Assembly (NCBI GenBank): GCA_026260175.1
Contig: JAKCWW010000555.1
Coordinates: forward strand, 4,783-68,782
DNA: 64,000 nucleotides
Origin: Reticulitermes lucifugus
Taxonomy: Eukaryota > Arthropoda > Insecta > Blattodea > Rhinotermitidae
Direction: 5' to 3'
In this document: piece by piece, positions 23,936-36,317 of the stretch
Position numbering within the stretch: position 1 is the first letter of the stretch
How the letters are laid out: every line of letters begins with the position of its first letter
Position numbers and translations under genes: made by a program
The notes under the pieces: generated by a model
What the model was told of the DNA's origin: nothing
What the model saw: the letters and a program-made list of their open reading frames with translations, nothing else
Database searches by the model: none

Positions 23936-24889
23936 TTTTTTAGAAGCAAGCCTGACAATGGGGGCTTATCCTGCCCTGAGATGGTACTGCTGTATTAATT
24001 ATGTTAATTTTAATACATTAAACAATGGAAAAAGTTCATAAAGTTAATCAGTTTAACTAAACTGTGTAATGAGCAAAACCTTCCTCTTGGAATTATGAAG
24101 CATTACTATGTGTACATGCACTTCACAAACCTCAGAATTGGATATGGCTTTGGACTCCAACAGACAAGACAAGAAGACCATATATTGGATCCTGTATTTA
24201 ACCTATAATCTGAGAAAGTAAGTGGACTGAATACAGGCTGTACAAACAGGACCAATCAATTGACCAGCGACAGGCATAGAAGAATACGACATACACAAAT
24301 GTTTTGATATTGATGAGACTCTAATCTGTTGTGGTAGGGAAAGTTTATGGGGGAAAACAAATATCAGTATGCATCAGTTGACTAGTTGAAATGAAAAACA
24401 TCTCACAAAATAGGTACATAACAAAATAGATTTTGATACATTTCCTGCAGGTTGCTACAGATGAAACCCACAGACGCTAGCATATGGCTGACTAGACCAG
24501 TGAGGTCTACAATTCAAAGACAGCATGTGGTCTGTTTAGGGTGATAAAAGTTAAATAATGTAATTATGATAACCCCATCTGCATACTCTTGACAGCTGAA
24601 GAAGGTCCACCACTTCCACAGCTGTAAAAGATACAGGATGGGAAAAACAGTGTACACATGGAGTGTCTATGCCTTGGGATCTTTTGATCCAAAATTAACT
24701 CTGGGATTATGTCACCGCCTCAGATCTTTTGATACAGCACATTATGCAGATTTAACATCTCATTTGTATTATAATTTTAAAACGGTTTTAACACTATATC
24801 TAATTATAGACTGACACAAATATCTACGTATTTACCATTTACATATGACTACTTGCAATATATGCTGTATACATCTAAGAAGCTTGTAG

Positions 24890-24932
24890 CTCCCTAAAGA
24901 TGGCCATGTCCTGTGCCCAAAACATGTAGGAG
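24890..24932 (+). ncRNA. Hammerhead-like motif
   Basis: CTCC, CTAAAGA, TGG, stem region, CCC, AAAAC, AT, GTA, GGAG. The CTCC/GGAG flanks can form stem I around the predicted GUA cleavage site. Two core positions differ from CTGATGA and one from GAAAC. An AT-rich tail with aataaa follows. Confidence 0.5.
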
Positions 24933-25509
24933 CAGTAAATAATAAATACTGTGTAACAACTTGGAAGTGAGAGTTTGTGTGTATACGAATCAAAATAGTT
25001 CACCTACTGGACAAAAGCTCATGTAGGCTATACACTAGTTTGGAACACTTTTAACTGGAGTGCAAGACAAAAAATGGTATGTTAAGAAGTTATAATGTAC
25101 AGTACCTTTGTGGCTTCAAGAAAAACTGATGTAAGTGTATGAATGTAACTTGGTAAAGTACACAGTCCTTACATTATATGACAACTACCATTTGTCACTA
25201 CCTGCCACTATTCTGATCCTTGTGTGGATGTTCAGCTAAGTGGTGTACATTAATATGATAAGTGAGCCAAGAGGAAGTGATGATAGTTGTCACTGCAAAT
25301 AATGACCATATGTTACATGGAATATCAAAATATAAGCCACACAATCTAGAATAACGGTTTAAAAGACAAAGCCCAGTGGTTTCAGAATAAAAAAAGAAGT
25401 AGAAGACATGAACAATGTACAAGAAAACTACAATGATCATAAAATGATCAGTGATCATAAAATATATACAGTGAAGCCCTCATAATACTTATTGAAAAAA
25501 TTCAACAAA

Positions 25510-25810
25510 TTGTACTTGAAGTCTGAAACATTACTTTGCAGTTCTGTATTGAAACTGACATCTCCTTTACCTTAATATAACTCAGTATAAATTCCACATT
25601 AATCATTCACTGTCACCATCAAACCATTTTTCAAGTCCTACCTTCTTTGGTGATTTTCACACACAGTAGAACAGAGGACCAGTTATGCTTGTGCACAACT
25701 GGTAGATGAAGAGCCTGTTCTTGCCAGAATTATTCCATTAATACTGATTCTACCTTATGATATTTTGCTCATTTCACCTTTTTTTCCGGTCTAGCTGTAT
25801 ACTTACAGAC
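25510..25810. repeat. Unclassified interspersed repeat, copy 1
   Basis: Aligns by eye, in the same orientation, with 31455-31720. Shared blocks include ttgcagttctgtattgaaa, aaaccatttttcaagtcc and gagcctgttcttgccag. No coding or terminal signature was recognised. Confidence 0.55.
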
Positions 25811-25839
25811 TGATTGCTGTGTCCATGTTTGAAGTTGCA

Positions 25840-26262
25840 CAGCTTTCCCAGTGTTTCACAGTACCACTCTGAGTTCATGGCCTTCTGCACAGCTGTTTGT
25901 CACTCAGGTTTAGGAAGACCTGTTCAAGCTTTCCATCACGAACATGTGCAGCCCAACATCAAACAGTACTGATATATACACATTCCTCTCCATAAACAAC
26001 TTTCATTCACCAATGAACATTGATCAGAGGCATGTTTTCTGCAGTATGGAACTCTCACTGCACACTCATCCAGATTGACAAACTTGCATTACACACTGCC
26101 ATGTATACAAGCACAATTCAGAGCCCACTACCAGCAGAAGTTCAAAATTCGGCCTCAAAGTATGGAAAAGTCTAACAAACTGAACACAGTTCAGTTTCTA
26201 CTACTTTGCATGTTTCTCTTATGTGAAAAAATTAGAAGGCATTACATTTCAGCACCCCTTCA
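25840..26262 (-). mobile_element. mariner fragment, same family as 10880-11777
   Basis: The high end carries the family 5' terminus (tgaaggggtgctgaaatgta when reverse-complemented) followed by TA. The block aagcacaattcagag and ttgatcagaggcatgttttc match the other copy. The 3' half is lost or unrecognisable. Confidence 0.65.
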
Positions 26263-28570
26263 TACAAACAAAAGAAACAGGATAGCTTGGTTGACAGTAG
26301 GAGTCTGGAAATTAAGAGCTATTAGAAGAGGAACAGATGAAGGAGCTGTCCTCTGTGTTTAGACAATGAAGGTGTTAAGCATGTATTATAGAACTGTCCA
26401 CAAAGAAGAAAGTGGAGAATGAAATTTTTGTGTAACCAATGGCTAGGTATGAATGAGGTGTCAGTACAAAGAAAAGTAATAAATTGTACAAATAAAACAC
26501 ATGAAATTTAGAAAACTAGACAACGTAAGGAATACACATGAAAGTAAAGTAAAACAAACAAAAAATTAAAATGTATATACAGCAGGGATTGTGCACCATG
26601 ACAATGAGATGTTAAATTGTGAGAAGTTCCATGAACCATGTAATAAGAACTGAACTTGACAAATATATCATATATCAATATCATCTTTTTAATGCTCTAA
26701 TGATACATGAGATGCAAGAGAGGCAGTGCGTTCCTCAGAAATGCTGGTTCCTGTACATCATATTACATAATGCCACATCCAGGAAGACCACAATTTGAGG
26801 TATTAAATTTCTCAGTTAATCAACAACTGGCCACCATCTGCACAAACAACCGATATTATTATCTTCTACAAATGCAGTATCATCAAATGGTTTGCAACAT
26901 GTTTCGATGTTATCTCTGTTATAAATTTGAAGTCAACTATTACATAAAGTTTTCAAATATAAACCATGAGTGTGTTCCTCTGCACCAAAATATGCTGTAC
27001 ACCATATGATGATGATGATGATGATGGATTGGTAGTAGATAAACTGGTGTGTGTATGGTTATCAGTGACTTAATGTACCACACAAGGGAATGCTCAAATT
27101 CAAATTTTTTACTGAATCTGACATACACTGAATACTCCTCATACGATAACTAAAATGTGTGTAAATGACACCTACAGTGAAAAATCACACAAATTTCTGA
27201 AAATTTTCGTTCCCAGAGCTACACAACATGAGTGTACCACTAAAAGGGTGCACAAAAGCACGATGGATTGTTGATAATTGTAATTTAATAGGCAAAAGTG
27301 TGAATCATATAAAGAACATAAAAAAAAAGAAAATATTTGTTCAGGCAGGACAAAAGCACTATATAAGAATAAGGAAACCACAGGTTAAATACCAATAAAA
27401 TTCCAAGCAAATAAAAATACCATACACAATGATTTTTACAAGTGTATAAATACTGCTAAGTTAAATTTAATATCAAGCAATAAGTCGGTCAGTACAAGTC
27501 TGAATCTGAACACAAGACAGATACAAGAAGTAAATAACAAACACAATCACAAAAAATTTTTTTACATTTTAGACAAATGGTAAAAAATATGAAAAACTGC
27601 ATGAATATAAAACTGGGGCTAATAAAATAAAATCTCAATGAATTCAGATTATAGTCTACGATGTGACACCATGTACTCTTGTAAGAGGACAACATTTTGG
27701 ACAAACAAGGATATCAGCATGTTCCCCTGATCACAGAGTGCAAAAACTCCCATCATGAAAATCTGAAAATGTGTATGTTGCTGTATTACTTTCTGTCTTC
27801 AATATCGTATTTTGTACCATATTACAAACTGATTTACAAATTTTATGCAAATGATATGTATGAACTTTGATGCAGGAAATCTGAACAATGAAATGTATTA
27901 ATGTAAAAAGCACATTATTCAATCAAGTGGTTACACAAAATAAGCATAAATGATAAAGAAAGGTCTGATGATGGCTTATTAACAAAGCCAAAACTAGTAA
28001 CCTGTAAAACTCATATACGTGTTCTGTAAGACTGTGTTCTTTAATATAACAGATGCTATCTTATTTTTTCTCCCTTGCCTCCCCCCCCCCCAAATGACAG
28101 TATAAATACAACCAGCTGTATTTAATACATGGAACACTCAACCCAAGTAATTTTCATATTGCAGATGTTGCTTTGATGAGTGTGACTCCATAAAAATGTA
28201 TCTCACAATTACTGATTCATGACCATTTGAAACTAAAGGATTCAAGGATCAGTGCAGTCACACTTCTTTATACACAAGTTGACTCACTTGCAAAAGAAAT
28301 CAGTAATACATCTGTCTAGAATAAGATTAATTTAAAATTAATAGTAAGTTTCAGGAGCACCTGTAACTACAATAATGACCTGATTACAGCATTTTGTGTT
28401 ATGGCAGACAGTACCCAAAATGTATTGCACAATAGTGACACTCAGGATGAACAGAGTTTCAATAAATGAATCTGGGTGTAGAACCCATGGTTCATAGTCA
28501 TTTGTGCAGTATGATCAAAATAAGTGCATAGCAAAACACCCACCTGTTATGTTATTTATAGGGGTTTTAA
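26263..28570. other. Intergenic, little recognised
   Basis: A (GAT)n run lies at 27006-27028 and one hammerhead-like motif at 27961-28003. Open frames here are short, low-complexity or AT-driven, and none is called. Confidence 0.4.
27961..28003 (+). ncRNA. Hammerhead-like motif with compensatory stem I
   Basis: AGGT, CTGATGA, TGGCTT...AAGCC, AAAAC, TA, GTA, ACCT. The core CTGATGA is intact and stem II can form (GGCTT/AAGCC). The flanks AGGT/ACCT pair, although they differ completely from the CTCC/GGAG of the other copies. Confidence 0.55.
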
Positions 28571-28796
28571 CCCTTTGAAGGCAATGTTCATCAAAAGTTC
28601 AATATGGACATACAGTTCCTACCTCACAGTGAACAGTGTCTCCAATATAAAAATGAATCAGAGAATGATATTTTGGGAAATAATCACAATTAGTTGTGCA
28701 AATCATAAGAAAAGCATAAATACAGTGTGTGTGACAAAATGTAAAGTGCTTAATATTATAGCAGGTGGTACATATAGTTACCACTGGGCTTAGAGG
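28571..28796. mobile_element. TTAA-flanked MITE, 226 bp, copy 2
   Basis: Ends CCCTTTGAAGGC and (reverse-complemented) CCTCTAAGCCCAGTGG lie between TTAA at 28567-28570 and 28797-28800. Family and length are shared with 22843-23068. Inside, only the ends were compared. Confidence 0.75.
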
Positions 28797-29475
28797 TTAA
28801 AAATAATAGTAGGCCAATATCCAATACCACATGCTACATGACAAATTCAAAATCTAACACTGAACAATTTCAGCAGTCACAAAAATATTGGCAACATCTA
28901 ACATAAAACACTACCTAATTCACTGCACGGAGTCCTTCTTGAGAAGCTAATAGTTGCACAGCTAGTCAAAAAAATTTCAGAATTTTATGGAACTTAATTA
29001 TTACAGTGTTCACAGCCTGTCACTGGACATTAACACTCAAATCCTACTTCTTTAAGATTCATTTTAATATTATTCTCCCATTTACAATTAGGTATTCCAT
29101 TGGCTCTTTTAATCAGTCAGCAGACATTCCTCAAATGACAGTGAATCAGCAAAGTTCTCAGTACGATTAGACTGACTTTTTGGTTACATCTAACATGTTC
29201 ACTCCCAGCTCCTGTAGAGCCTTCACCCACTTCAACCCAACAATTTTTGTGTGTGGCTTTCACATGGCCAGAACGGAATAAAGCAACAGTAACTTACTTT
29301 TCAGGCAGTGAAACACTGTCGCTATATCACAATACCAAACTAAATGTGCAAACTGTTTTTTGAATGAGAAATCTTAAGTGCCAGTTGGTGCATGTTTTGA
29401 AATGAAGTTGTATATGGTACTACAGACAATAAAATTAGTAAAAAATCACGGTCATTTCAGGGTAGTAAAATTTGT

Positions 29476-29737
29476 CCCTATGCATGCCATTATGGCATAA
29501 GGGAGAGTGGAGGTACAGCTCCACTCATTCCTAACCTGGGCACTAGATGGAGGTGAATGGTCAGCTTCATGCCCTCGCTGCTTTACCCCCAGCCATAGAT
29601 TCCTCGGTACCCACTGAATATGAGGCTACATGGGCCCCAGAACCGGTGTGGATTCTCTGTATAAGAGAAAGAATCTCACGCCCCTTCCAGGAATCAACCA
29701 AAATGCCGCATTTGTATAGCCTGTGCCTAGTCACTTT
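29476..29737 (-). repeat. SINE family A copy
   Basis: The tail catgccattatggcataag is at the low end and cactagatggaggtgaatgg is the core. A B-box-like gttgattcctgg lies near 29690 on the minus strand. It abuts a mariner terminus at 29741. Confidence 0.75.
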
Positions 29738-29740
29738 CAG

Positions 29741-30210
29741 GTTTGACAATTAAGTTCCCAGAATACATCCATGAAAGCTGTATTCAGTTACACTAATAGT
29801 TCCTGTCACCTTCAAAGTGGTTTCCTTACACAGCAACATTTATTGAGTCGGTGTTTCTCCACTGTTCAAAACTCTGCTGGAATGCTTCTTCTGGGATGAT
29901 CTTCAAAATGGTCATTGCAGGTCCATGCAGTGGACAATGCCTGAAACTCTGTGGTACTTGAATTGTCATAAGTTGCACAGGGCAAAACATGGTAACTCTG
30001 GCAGATGCTCCAATTTTGCAATTGATTCCTTGGGCCAAAAACTCCCAGACAGTGAGTGCATCATGAGCAGAGGCACTGTCATGATGCAAGATCCAAGCAT
30101 CAGGCCGAAGTTCAGGTCTTCTCTAACACGTGTCATGTAACCTTGCCAATATTTCCAAGTAACAATGCTGGTTCAGTGTTCAACTTGGTCAAGAAACTTG
30201 TAAGTAAACA
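29741..30210 (-). mobile_element. mariner remnant (second family)
   Basis: The low end begins gtttgacaattaagttcc, typical of mariner termini. The minus strand encodes AWILHHDSASAHDALTVWEF, the mariner DDD region (HHDNASAH...). Downstream there is a worn FQQSFEQWR segment. The 5' half is missing. Confidence 0.75.
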
Positions 30211-31227
30211 ACATCCTTATCCTCGATAGAGAGAGACAGAGACAGAAATAAGCATTACCTTCACTTGGGTTCATGACATGCATGCCATTTTTTGCCTGTC
30301 AAAGATGCTCTATTTTTTCATAGAATCTGTGAGGACAAAAAGACATGCCTGTAAATGCTGCCACTACTTCACTACTGCCACCTTTTTTTGCTTAAGCAAC
30401 CCACAAGACACAACCACAGATGTGTCACAACATCTTCTGATACAAAGCAGTGTTAAGTAATACAAGCTCATGTTAGTTGTTAAATCTAGTTACACAAGTC
30501 AAAACATTTATGGTAACCTCAAATAAAACAAACGTTTTAAATTACTTCTGATTGCAAATGTGGACACAATTTTTGCATCATATTACAGTTTTGAAGAAAA
30601 TGTGATTTCACTTGTACTTAATCTTGAGTGTGTTTTTTTCACTTTTGCATGTTTATCTGAGGGTTCTTATAATTTTTGTCAACCACTTGTTAATGAACAG
30701 AAGTTCACTTTCATTTACTTAGCATTATTTCAAATTATCTAATAAATAGCATGTATACGTTTTCATACAAATAAAAATACAAAATAAAAATGCACATTAC
30801 AGAGTACCCAATTTACTTAAAACCAGGTTATTTTGAACATATTATTAAGAAAACATGGAACATGTTGTAATGCATTATCTAACACATTTTCTTAAGAGAA
30901 AGAATTCTCAAAATATGCTGGGGTCAACAAGTTCAAATACATAGGTTACCACTTAAATGGACCAGCTGAACAGACAAATTGAAATCAGTGACTGACCTCC
31001 TCTGAAATGGTTTCAGTCTTTTATAATCGAGAATCCCTGTGATCCATAGTTTATGTATGTATGAGAAATTAAATAGAATCAGCAGTTAATGCCTTGTCTG
31101 GCTAGCAGCATACTGCCAGACCACCAACATCGAAGCGATATATAAAACAAGTTACCTCCATTCAACAAAAACTCTTGAAGTTATGTGCATGGCACAGCTT
31201 ATATATACGTATGTTCCTTAGCTTCAT

Positions 31228-31446
31228 ATGCATCAGGACAAAGAAGTGAGTAAATATGCCACTCCACAGTCTCAAATCTGTGCTTTCAGGAATGATCTTT
31301 GTACCTGGAAGTTATTCCTGCACTTAATTAGGCACCATGACGTGAAAACATACAGGCTGCGCTACATACAGTCAAACGCTCTTCAGATGTTTATGGAAGA
31401 ATTTAACAAACGGCTTACCGAGTGGGAAAATGTCTTAAAATGCTAA
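31228..31446 (+). pseudogene. Possible hAT transposase fragment
   Basis: A 72-codon frame with SQICAFRNDLCTWKLFL, a gap, then FMEEFNKRLTEWENVL. This resembles the 'FK.KL.LW..QL....FP.L.....F..RF.D' region of hAT-derived (ZBED/GTF2IRD2-like) proteins. The match is from memory and short, so it could be something else. Confidence 0.3.
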
Positions 31447-31454
31447 GCCTGAAA

Positions 31455-31720
31455 AGGATTTTATTTTGCAATTCTGTATTAAAATTCACATTCCCTTTAC
31501 TAGAATATTATTCTATGTAAATTCCACACTAAATGATTCATTTTTACAATGAAACCACTTTTCAAGTCCCATTTTCTTTAGTGACTTTGACACATGCTTG
31601 AAAACAAAACCTTTTTACAAGCACAATTGGTAGAGGAAAAGCCTATTCTTGCCAGATCTGTTCCATAAATACTGATTTGCCTTTTTTTCCAGCTCAACTG
31701 TTCAGTCACAGACTGCATAC
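31455..31720. repeat. Unclassified interspersed repeat, copy 2
   Basis: Same-orientation relative of 25510-25810. Shared blocks are ttgcaattctgtattaaaa, aaaccacttttcaagtccc and aagcctattcttgccag. Confidence 0.55.
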
Positions 31721-32334
31721 TGTGTCTTTTAAGTTCACACATAATTCAAGATCACACTGAAATACAAAGTTCTTAAGCAATTTTATTTTTGTGAGGAAAA
31801 CTGTAAGTAACATCCACCATGTTTCTAATATCCAGCTTTGTTGAACTGAGAGCAGCTTATGTTGTAAATCAGTTTCTGTTGTAGTAGCAATGCTGAGCTC
31901 CTGTTCAATAATTAATGGCTCTGCAGAACAAAAACGTAAACAAATGTATACAAATTCTGCACACAGCATACTTCAAATTATTCAAATTAAAGTAAAACAG
32001 TTACAGCCACAATGCCCTCCATTAAACTCGTGCTGATTCACATTGGAAATATGGACTGTCACGACACCGCATGTGAAACATGTGGAAACAGACAGAAGTG
32101 CAGTCGGAATGTGATGTCATTTCCTGACACATGCTTCCATGGATCAACATTGAGTTGCTCATCTGTACTTCCGATCTGTGGTGCAAACGACTATGGGGAT
32201 TAATCTTTATGAACTGAGAGTGTTATTTCATCATTGTATGATGTTAATGAATTGAACAAATGGGAAATTGTTTAAGATTATAAAGCACAATGTATTAAAT
32301 GGGTGAAAAATTCAATGCATCATAGAATTTTCAT

Positions 32335-32445
32335 GCTTCTTAAGCAGAAAATCCTTTTAAGTGGGAAACGTATTAAAAGGGAAACATAAATGTTAACCAC
32401 ATAAAATGATGGTACTTCTGAGGTGGAAAAATTTCTTAAGTGGGT
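32335..32445. mobile_element. Tigger-MITE-like fragment
   Basis: The block cttcttaagcagaaaatcc then gtattaaaagggaa resembles the interior of the MITE at 21776-21936. Its ends are not defined. Confidence 0.4.
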
Positions 32446-32454
32446 TTAAATGTA

Positions 32455-32690
32455 TTGTTAATCTTGGCATTAGATGGAGGTGAGCAGCCACCTTTATGCC
32501 CCAATCACTTTAAATGGGACTAAATCCAATACCCATTTGACAGGAGGTTGGATGCACCCCAGAGCCAATCTGGCCACTGCCAAGAATCAACCTCAAATCT
32601 ACAGCTGTCCAGTCCAGTCGCTCTGCAGAATGATGTATCCTATGGCTCAGGTGTATCTACCCAACACTAGGGTCCTACAGAACCCTGCCC
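32455..32690 (-). repeat. SINE family A copy
   Basis: Core gcattagatggaggtgagca at the low end, followed by the ccaatcactttaaa and gggactaaatccaataccca blocks. A gtccagtcgctctgcag segment takes the place of the tRNA-like head. Confidence 0.65.
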
Positions 32691-33434
32691 TGGTACTGCC
32701 TTTAGTTTCCTGGTCTTACAGCACTGACACGCACAAACCAACTTCAAAATGAATGTGATGATTACGAATAAGTGAAACTTAACAAAGATAATATTTATGA
32801 GCAAAAAATCATTCCACACTAGCCAATACAGTACCTAACAATTACACTCTAAATTTAAACTGTAAAATTAACAACACTAGTCAAACTTTTCACATACAAA
32901 ATACACAGAACTTCATAAACAGACCCTCAAGCACACAAATTAAATTACATGGAAGGAAGCATTAAAAAATTTATTCAGAACTACATACTCTCTTCTGCTG
33001 TTCAAATTTATGGACAAATGATGATAAAACAGCAGACTGAGACATGTAACATATCAATGGAACATAATGCTTGATTGTGTGGTCTTCTATGTAATAACAT
33101 AATTTCTAGTCTTGACAGGATGGCATCAATGTTTTCCAAAAATATATTGCCTCTGTTTTCAGGGTTAAACCCCCTACAACTTTATTACCCACCTACTAGA
33201 CTACATTCTGGTGTTATAACTGAGAAAACAACAATGGCATCTTCACCACCATGAAAATCTCAAACTTTATGAATTATTCCCATGCTTTCACATCATTATA
33301 CACATTTTAAAGAATTAAACTTCAAGAATCAACTTCAAGCTTTAACTTGGCATGTATGCTGCCATCTTACAGTGCATTCTGGCCATTAAATAGAGCTACA
33401 TTAATCAGTAAAGCAAAATGGCATCTGGTTCAGA

Positions 33435-33812
33435 CCTACACCCTGGAGGCAGTAGACAACTCACACATATGGGTCTACACCCCTGGTGAACAGTAGACAT
33501 GTGACACATATCAACCTAAACCCCTGGTGAGCAGTAGACATGTCACACATATGGACCTACACCCCTGGTAACCAGTAGACAACTCACACATATCAACCTA
33601 CACCCCTGGTGAGCAGTAGACATGCCACATATATGGACCTACACCCCTGGCAACCAGTAGAGAGCTGACACATATGGACCTACACCACTGGCAACCAGTA
33701 GACAGCTGACACATATGGACCTACAGCCCTGGTGAGCAGTAGACTCACTCATATGGACCTATACCCCTGGTTAGCAGAAGACAACTCACACATACAGATC
33801 TACACCCCTGAA
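33435..33812. repeat. 41-bp minisatellite, about nine units
   Basis: The unit starts cctacacccctggtgagcag, continues tagacaactcacacatatgg and is 41 bases long (for example from 33556 to 33597). Units diverge by small substitutions. Alternating types (tggtgagcag versus tggcaaccag; atatggac versus atatcaac) suggest partial higher-order order. Confidence 0.9.
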
Positions 33813-34529
33813 CACCACCCAGAACAGAAACAAGCCATACCAGCCATGCTAGCCTGAGGGGCTGTTACACTATGTAACCCTGAAAGTCACAACGAGGAGC
33901 TGCAACATGTTAAATATATCTTCCAGCAGAATGGATACAGCAAGTGACATAATGCAAGCCAACCATCCAAAACATGCCACAGTTAGAGGACAAAAAAGGC
34001 CACTGGTATAGCCATGATACCATATCAGCATGCCATCAGCAACAAAAATAGTAGGCTTCTGGGAAAACATATCAGAACAATTCATATTGCCAAAAGGAAA
34101 ACCATACACAAGCTCAGACCTGCCAAGGACAGCTTAGATCTTAAGGTCCCAGGCACAGATCAGATTCCTTGTGAGTGCGGCAGAGTATATGTGGGACAGA
34201 CTACAGGAGGTCCATCATGGTGAGATGGAAAGAACATAGAACACACATCCGGATCAACCTCAGAAGCCTGCAGTAGTAGAACACACCAAGACAGGGCATC
34301 ACATTGGCTTCAACAGTACTTTCATTTTAGACATACCAACAGGATATATGAACTCCCTTGTAAAGGAAACAACTGAAATCTAGGTTATCACAGAAAATTT
34401 TAACAGAGACAGGCCTGGTAACCTGTGACTAACATGCTATCCAATCAGAAAGCAGCACCAGACAGAGCCAGCACTTTACTCTGCCCATGAACTCTCACTG
34501 GCTAGCATCTAGCTTTGCAGTTTGTGCAC

Positions 34530-34530
<1 letters not shown>

Positions 34531-34577
<47 letters not shown>
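34531..34577. repeat. (TA)n microsatellite
   Basis: An uninterrupted alternating TA tract. Confidence 0.95.
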
Positions 34578-34581
<4 letters not shown>

Positions 34582-34607
34582 TGGACTGACATTCTGGACA
34601 TTCAGTT

Positions 34608-34646
34608 CCCTGATAATGAGGACAGAGTTTCTCCACAAAACATTGG
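34608..34646 (+). ncRNA. Degraded hammerhead-like motif of Penelope fossil A
   Basis: CCCTGATAA, TGAGGA, then a loose stem, ACAAAAC, ATTGG. The order of core blocks is right but stem II and stem I are weak, so it is unlikely to be active. Confidence 0.4.
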
Positions 34647-35129
34647 TTTGTTCGCTATATGATCACCTGACACAACTGGTATCCGAGAGTTTTACTGCAA
34701 ATATAATAAATTTCTACAAAATAGTGGCAACCTTCAATAATGCCTTACTTGTGTAAATTAAAAGGAATCTGTGTTTTCAGGGCAGTGTTGACACACTGAA
34801 ACAGATGTAAAAAAATAAGATTTAAGTAATCCGATTCAACATGATAATGATGAATGGTGCTGATCCAAATTTACCATATTTACCCAAATATAAGGCAAAA
34901 TTGTTTCCTAATTTATCATCTAAAAATGGGAGACTGTCTTATAACAGTGCAAAAATCTAAACACATTCTATATAGTCTTGAACTGATTCATGATCCACCA
35001 TATCATGTCAGGTCATGAACGTTGCTCCCAGCAATTACTGAAGACCTTTGCATATTTTAACAAAACACCTTAACCAACGCAATCTCCCATCATGCACAGT
35101 GTACTTAAATTTAACTCCATAACTATTCA

Positions 35130-35620
35130 CTCATTCTGTAGTCTGTCTTACGACAGGTCCGTAGCCTCTTCCAAAGCGAGTTTTTCACAGGGTGCGATGT
35201 AGTGCTTCCTCTTTCAATTTACAGTATCTTCTCTTTTCCTTAACGTCATCCAGTAGCTGTGTACGCCTTCTTCCTCATCTTCCATCATTTCTATCCTTCC
35301 TTCTAACTTTCCTTCAATCACGTGTTTTAGAAGGCAGTTTNNNNNNNNNNNNNNNNNNNNNNNNNNNNNNNNNNNNNNNNNNNNNNNNNNNNNNNNNNNN
35401 NNNNNNNNNCTCCTTGACTCTGTGTAATACTTCTTCATTTCTCACACGATCGGTCCAACTGATCTTCTCTATAATCTCCAGCACCACATTTCAAAACTTT
35501 CCAGATACTTCTGATCTACTTTGTGAAGTGTTCACGTTTCAGCACCATACAAAGGTATGCTCCAAATGTAGCACTTCACTAGTTTCTTCCTTAAATTTAA
35601 GTCCAGTTTGCTGTACTTCT
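35130..35620 (-). mobile_element. LINE C-terminal fragment with assembly gap
   Basis: The minus strand encodes LDLNLRKKLVKCYIWSIPLY and AET, then FEMWCW, SWTDRVRNEEVLH, and after 69 N bases (35341-35409) NCLLKHVIEGKLEGRIEM. The end is FGRGYGPVVRQTTE. This is the well-known tail of a widespread insect endonuclease/reverse-transcriptase LINE. The frame is interrupted and the upstream domains are missing. Confidence 0.8.
35341..35409. other. Assembly gap (69 N)
   Basis: An unresolved run within the LINE fragment. Confidence 1.
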
Positions 35621-35762
35621 GAAAATAATTTTTAGCAAATTGAATACAAAATACATATTCAAACACAAGGGTAAAATTTAGAATCTTTGAATGTATGACA
35701 TTTGATACACAGTAAAAACTGAAGTAATCCTTTATTATTTCCACTGAAATTCATGTAATTGT

Positions 35763-35801
35763 CTCCCTGATGATGGTCTAATTGACCAAAACATGTTGGA
35801 G
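35763..35801 (+). ncRNA. Hammerhead-like motif, near-intact
   Basis: CTCC, CTGATGA, TGGTC, TAAT, TGACC, AAAAC, AT, GTT, GGAG. The core CTGATGA is intact, stem II GGTC/GACC forms, and stem I CTCC/GGAG forms. One core base differs (AAAAC instead of GAAAC), which would be expected to impair cleavage. It lies about 140 bp beyond the LINE fragment, and no Penelope coding remains were seen next to it. Confidence 0.6.
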
Positions 35802-36317
35802 TATTAATAATGAGGGATAATTTATACCCATAAGCAAAGGTGCACACATTTTCCCAAAATCTTGGAGCCATCTCAAAATTGTAAGTGCCAAAAGCACGTT
35901 CCATACTGAGGATTCACAGATATTTGGTGCCACCATACCGAATTTAGTTGCCATGATGGCATGGAGTTCAGAATTTGTGCACCTTGCCCATAAGTGCACT
36001 TTGATGGTTATTATTCAAATGTTCTGTACAGGTATATTCCTGAAAAGTGAAGATTGTGAGGGGGGTCATCTTATATGTGGGTAAATAAGGTATTCCAAAC
36101 TAAGCAGTGACCAGCTGAATCAATGTAAAACACCATCCAAAATACTGTAAAGATAAAGGTTTAACCTTCTTTCATTAAAAGTTGACTACAGTTAACTAAA
36201 ATGGTCAGAGTAATAAAAAGACATTGCCAAGAACATGCAAAATAAAAGTAGCCATTTAAATTCCTGGCTTTTACAGAGTACACCCCACATTTAATTCTGC
36301 CCCCAAAGGGTTAAAGG

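Larger units (their letters stand above)
23936..25839. other. Intergenic, repeats only
   Basis: Holds a hammerhead-like motif (24890-24932) and one copy of an unclassified repeat (about 25510-25810). No supported gene was found. Confidence 0.45.
30211..32454. other. Intergenic, mostly unclassified
   Basis: Contains the possible hAT fragment at 31228-31446, the second copy of the unclassified repeat (31455-31720) and a Tigger-MITE-like piece. No host gene was recognised. Confidence 0.4.
33840..34730 (+). mobile_element. Penelope-like element fossil A
   Basis: Plus-strand frames hold a reverse-transcriptase tail region (KRKTIHKLRPAKDSLDLKVP) and the start of a GIY-YIG endonuclease (QIPCECGRVYVGQT). 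These are the two domains of Penelope-like elements. A (TA)n tract follows at 34531-34577 and a degraded hammerhead-like motif at 34608-34646, where the family carries it. The copy is 5'-truncated and broken in several places, and it looks old. Confidence 0.75.

Noticed and set aside
33435-33812. Regularly spaced repeats as a CRISPR array
   Set aside because: Units are contiguous 41-bp tandem copies with no unique spacers, and the context is eukaryotic.
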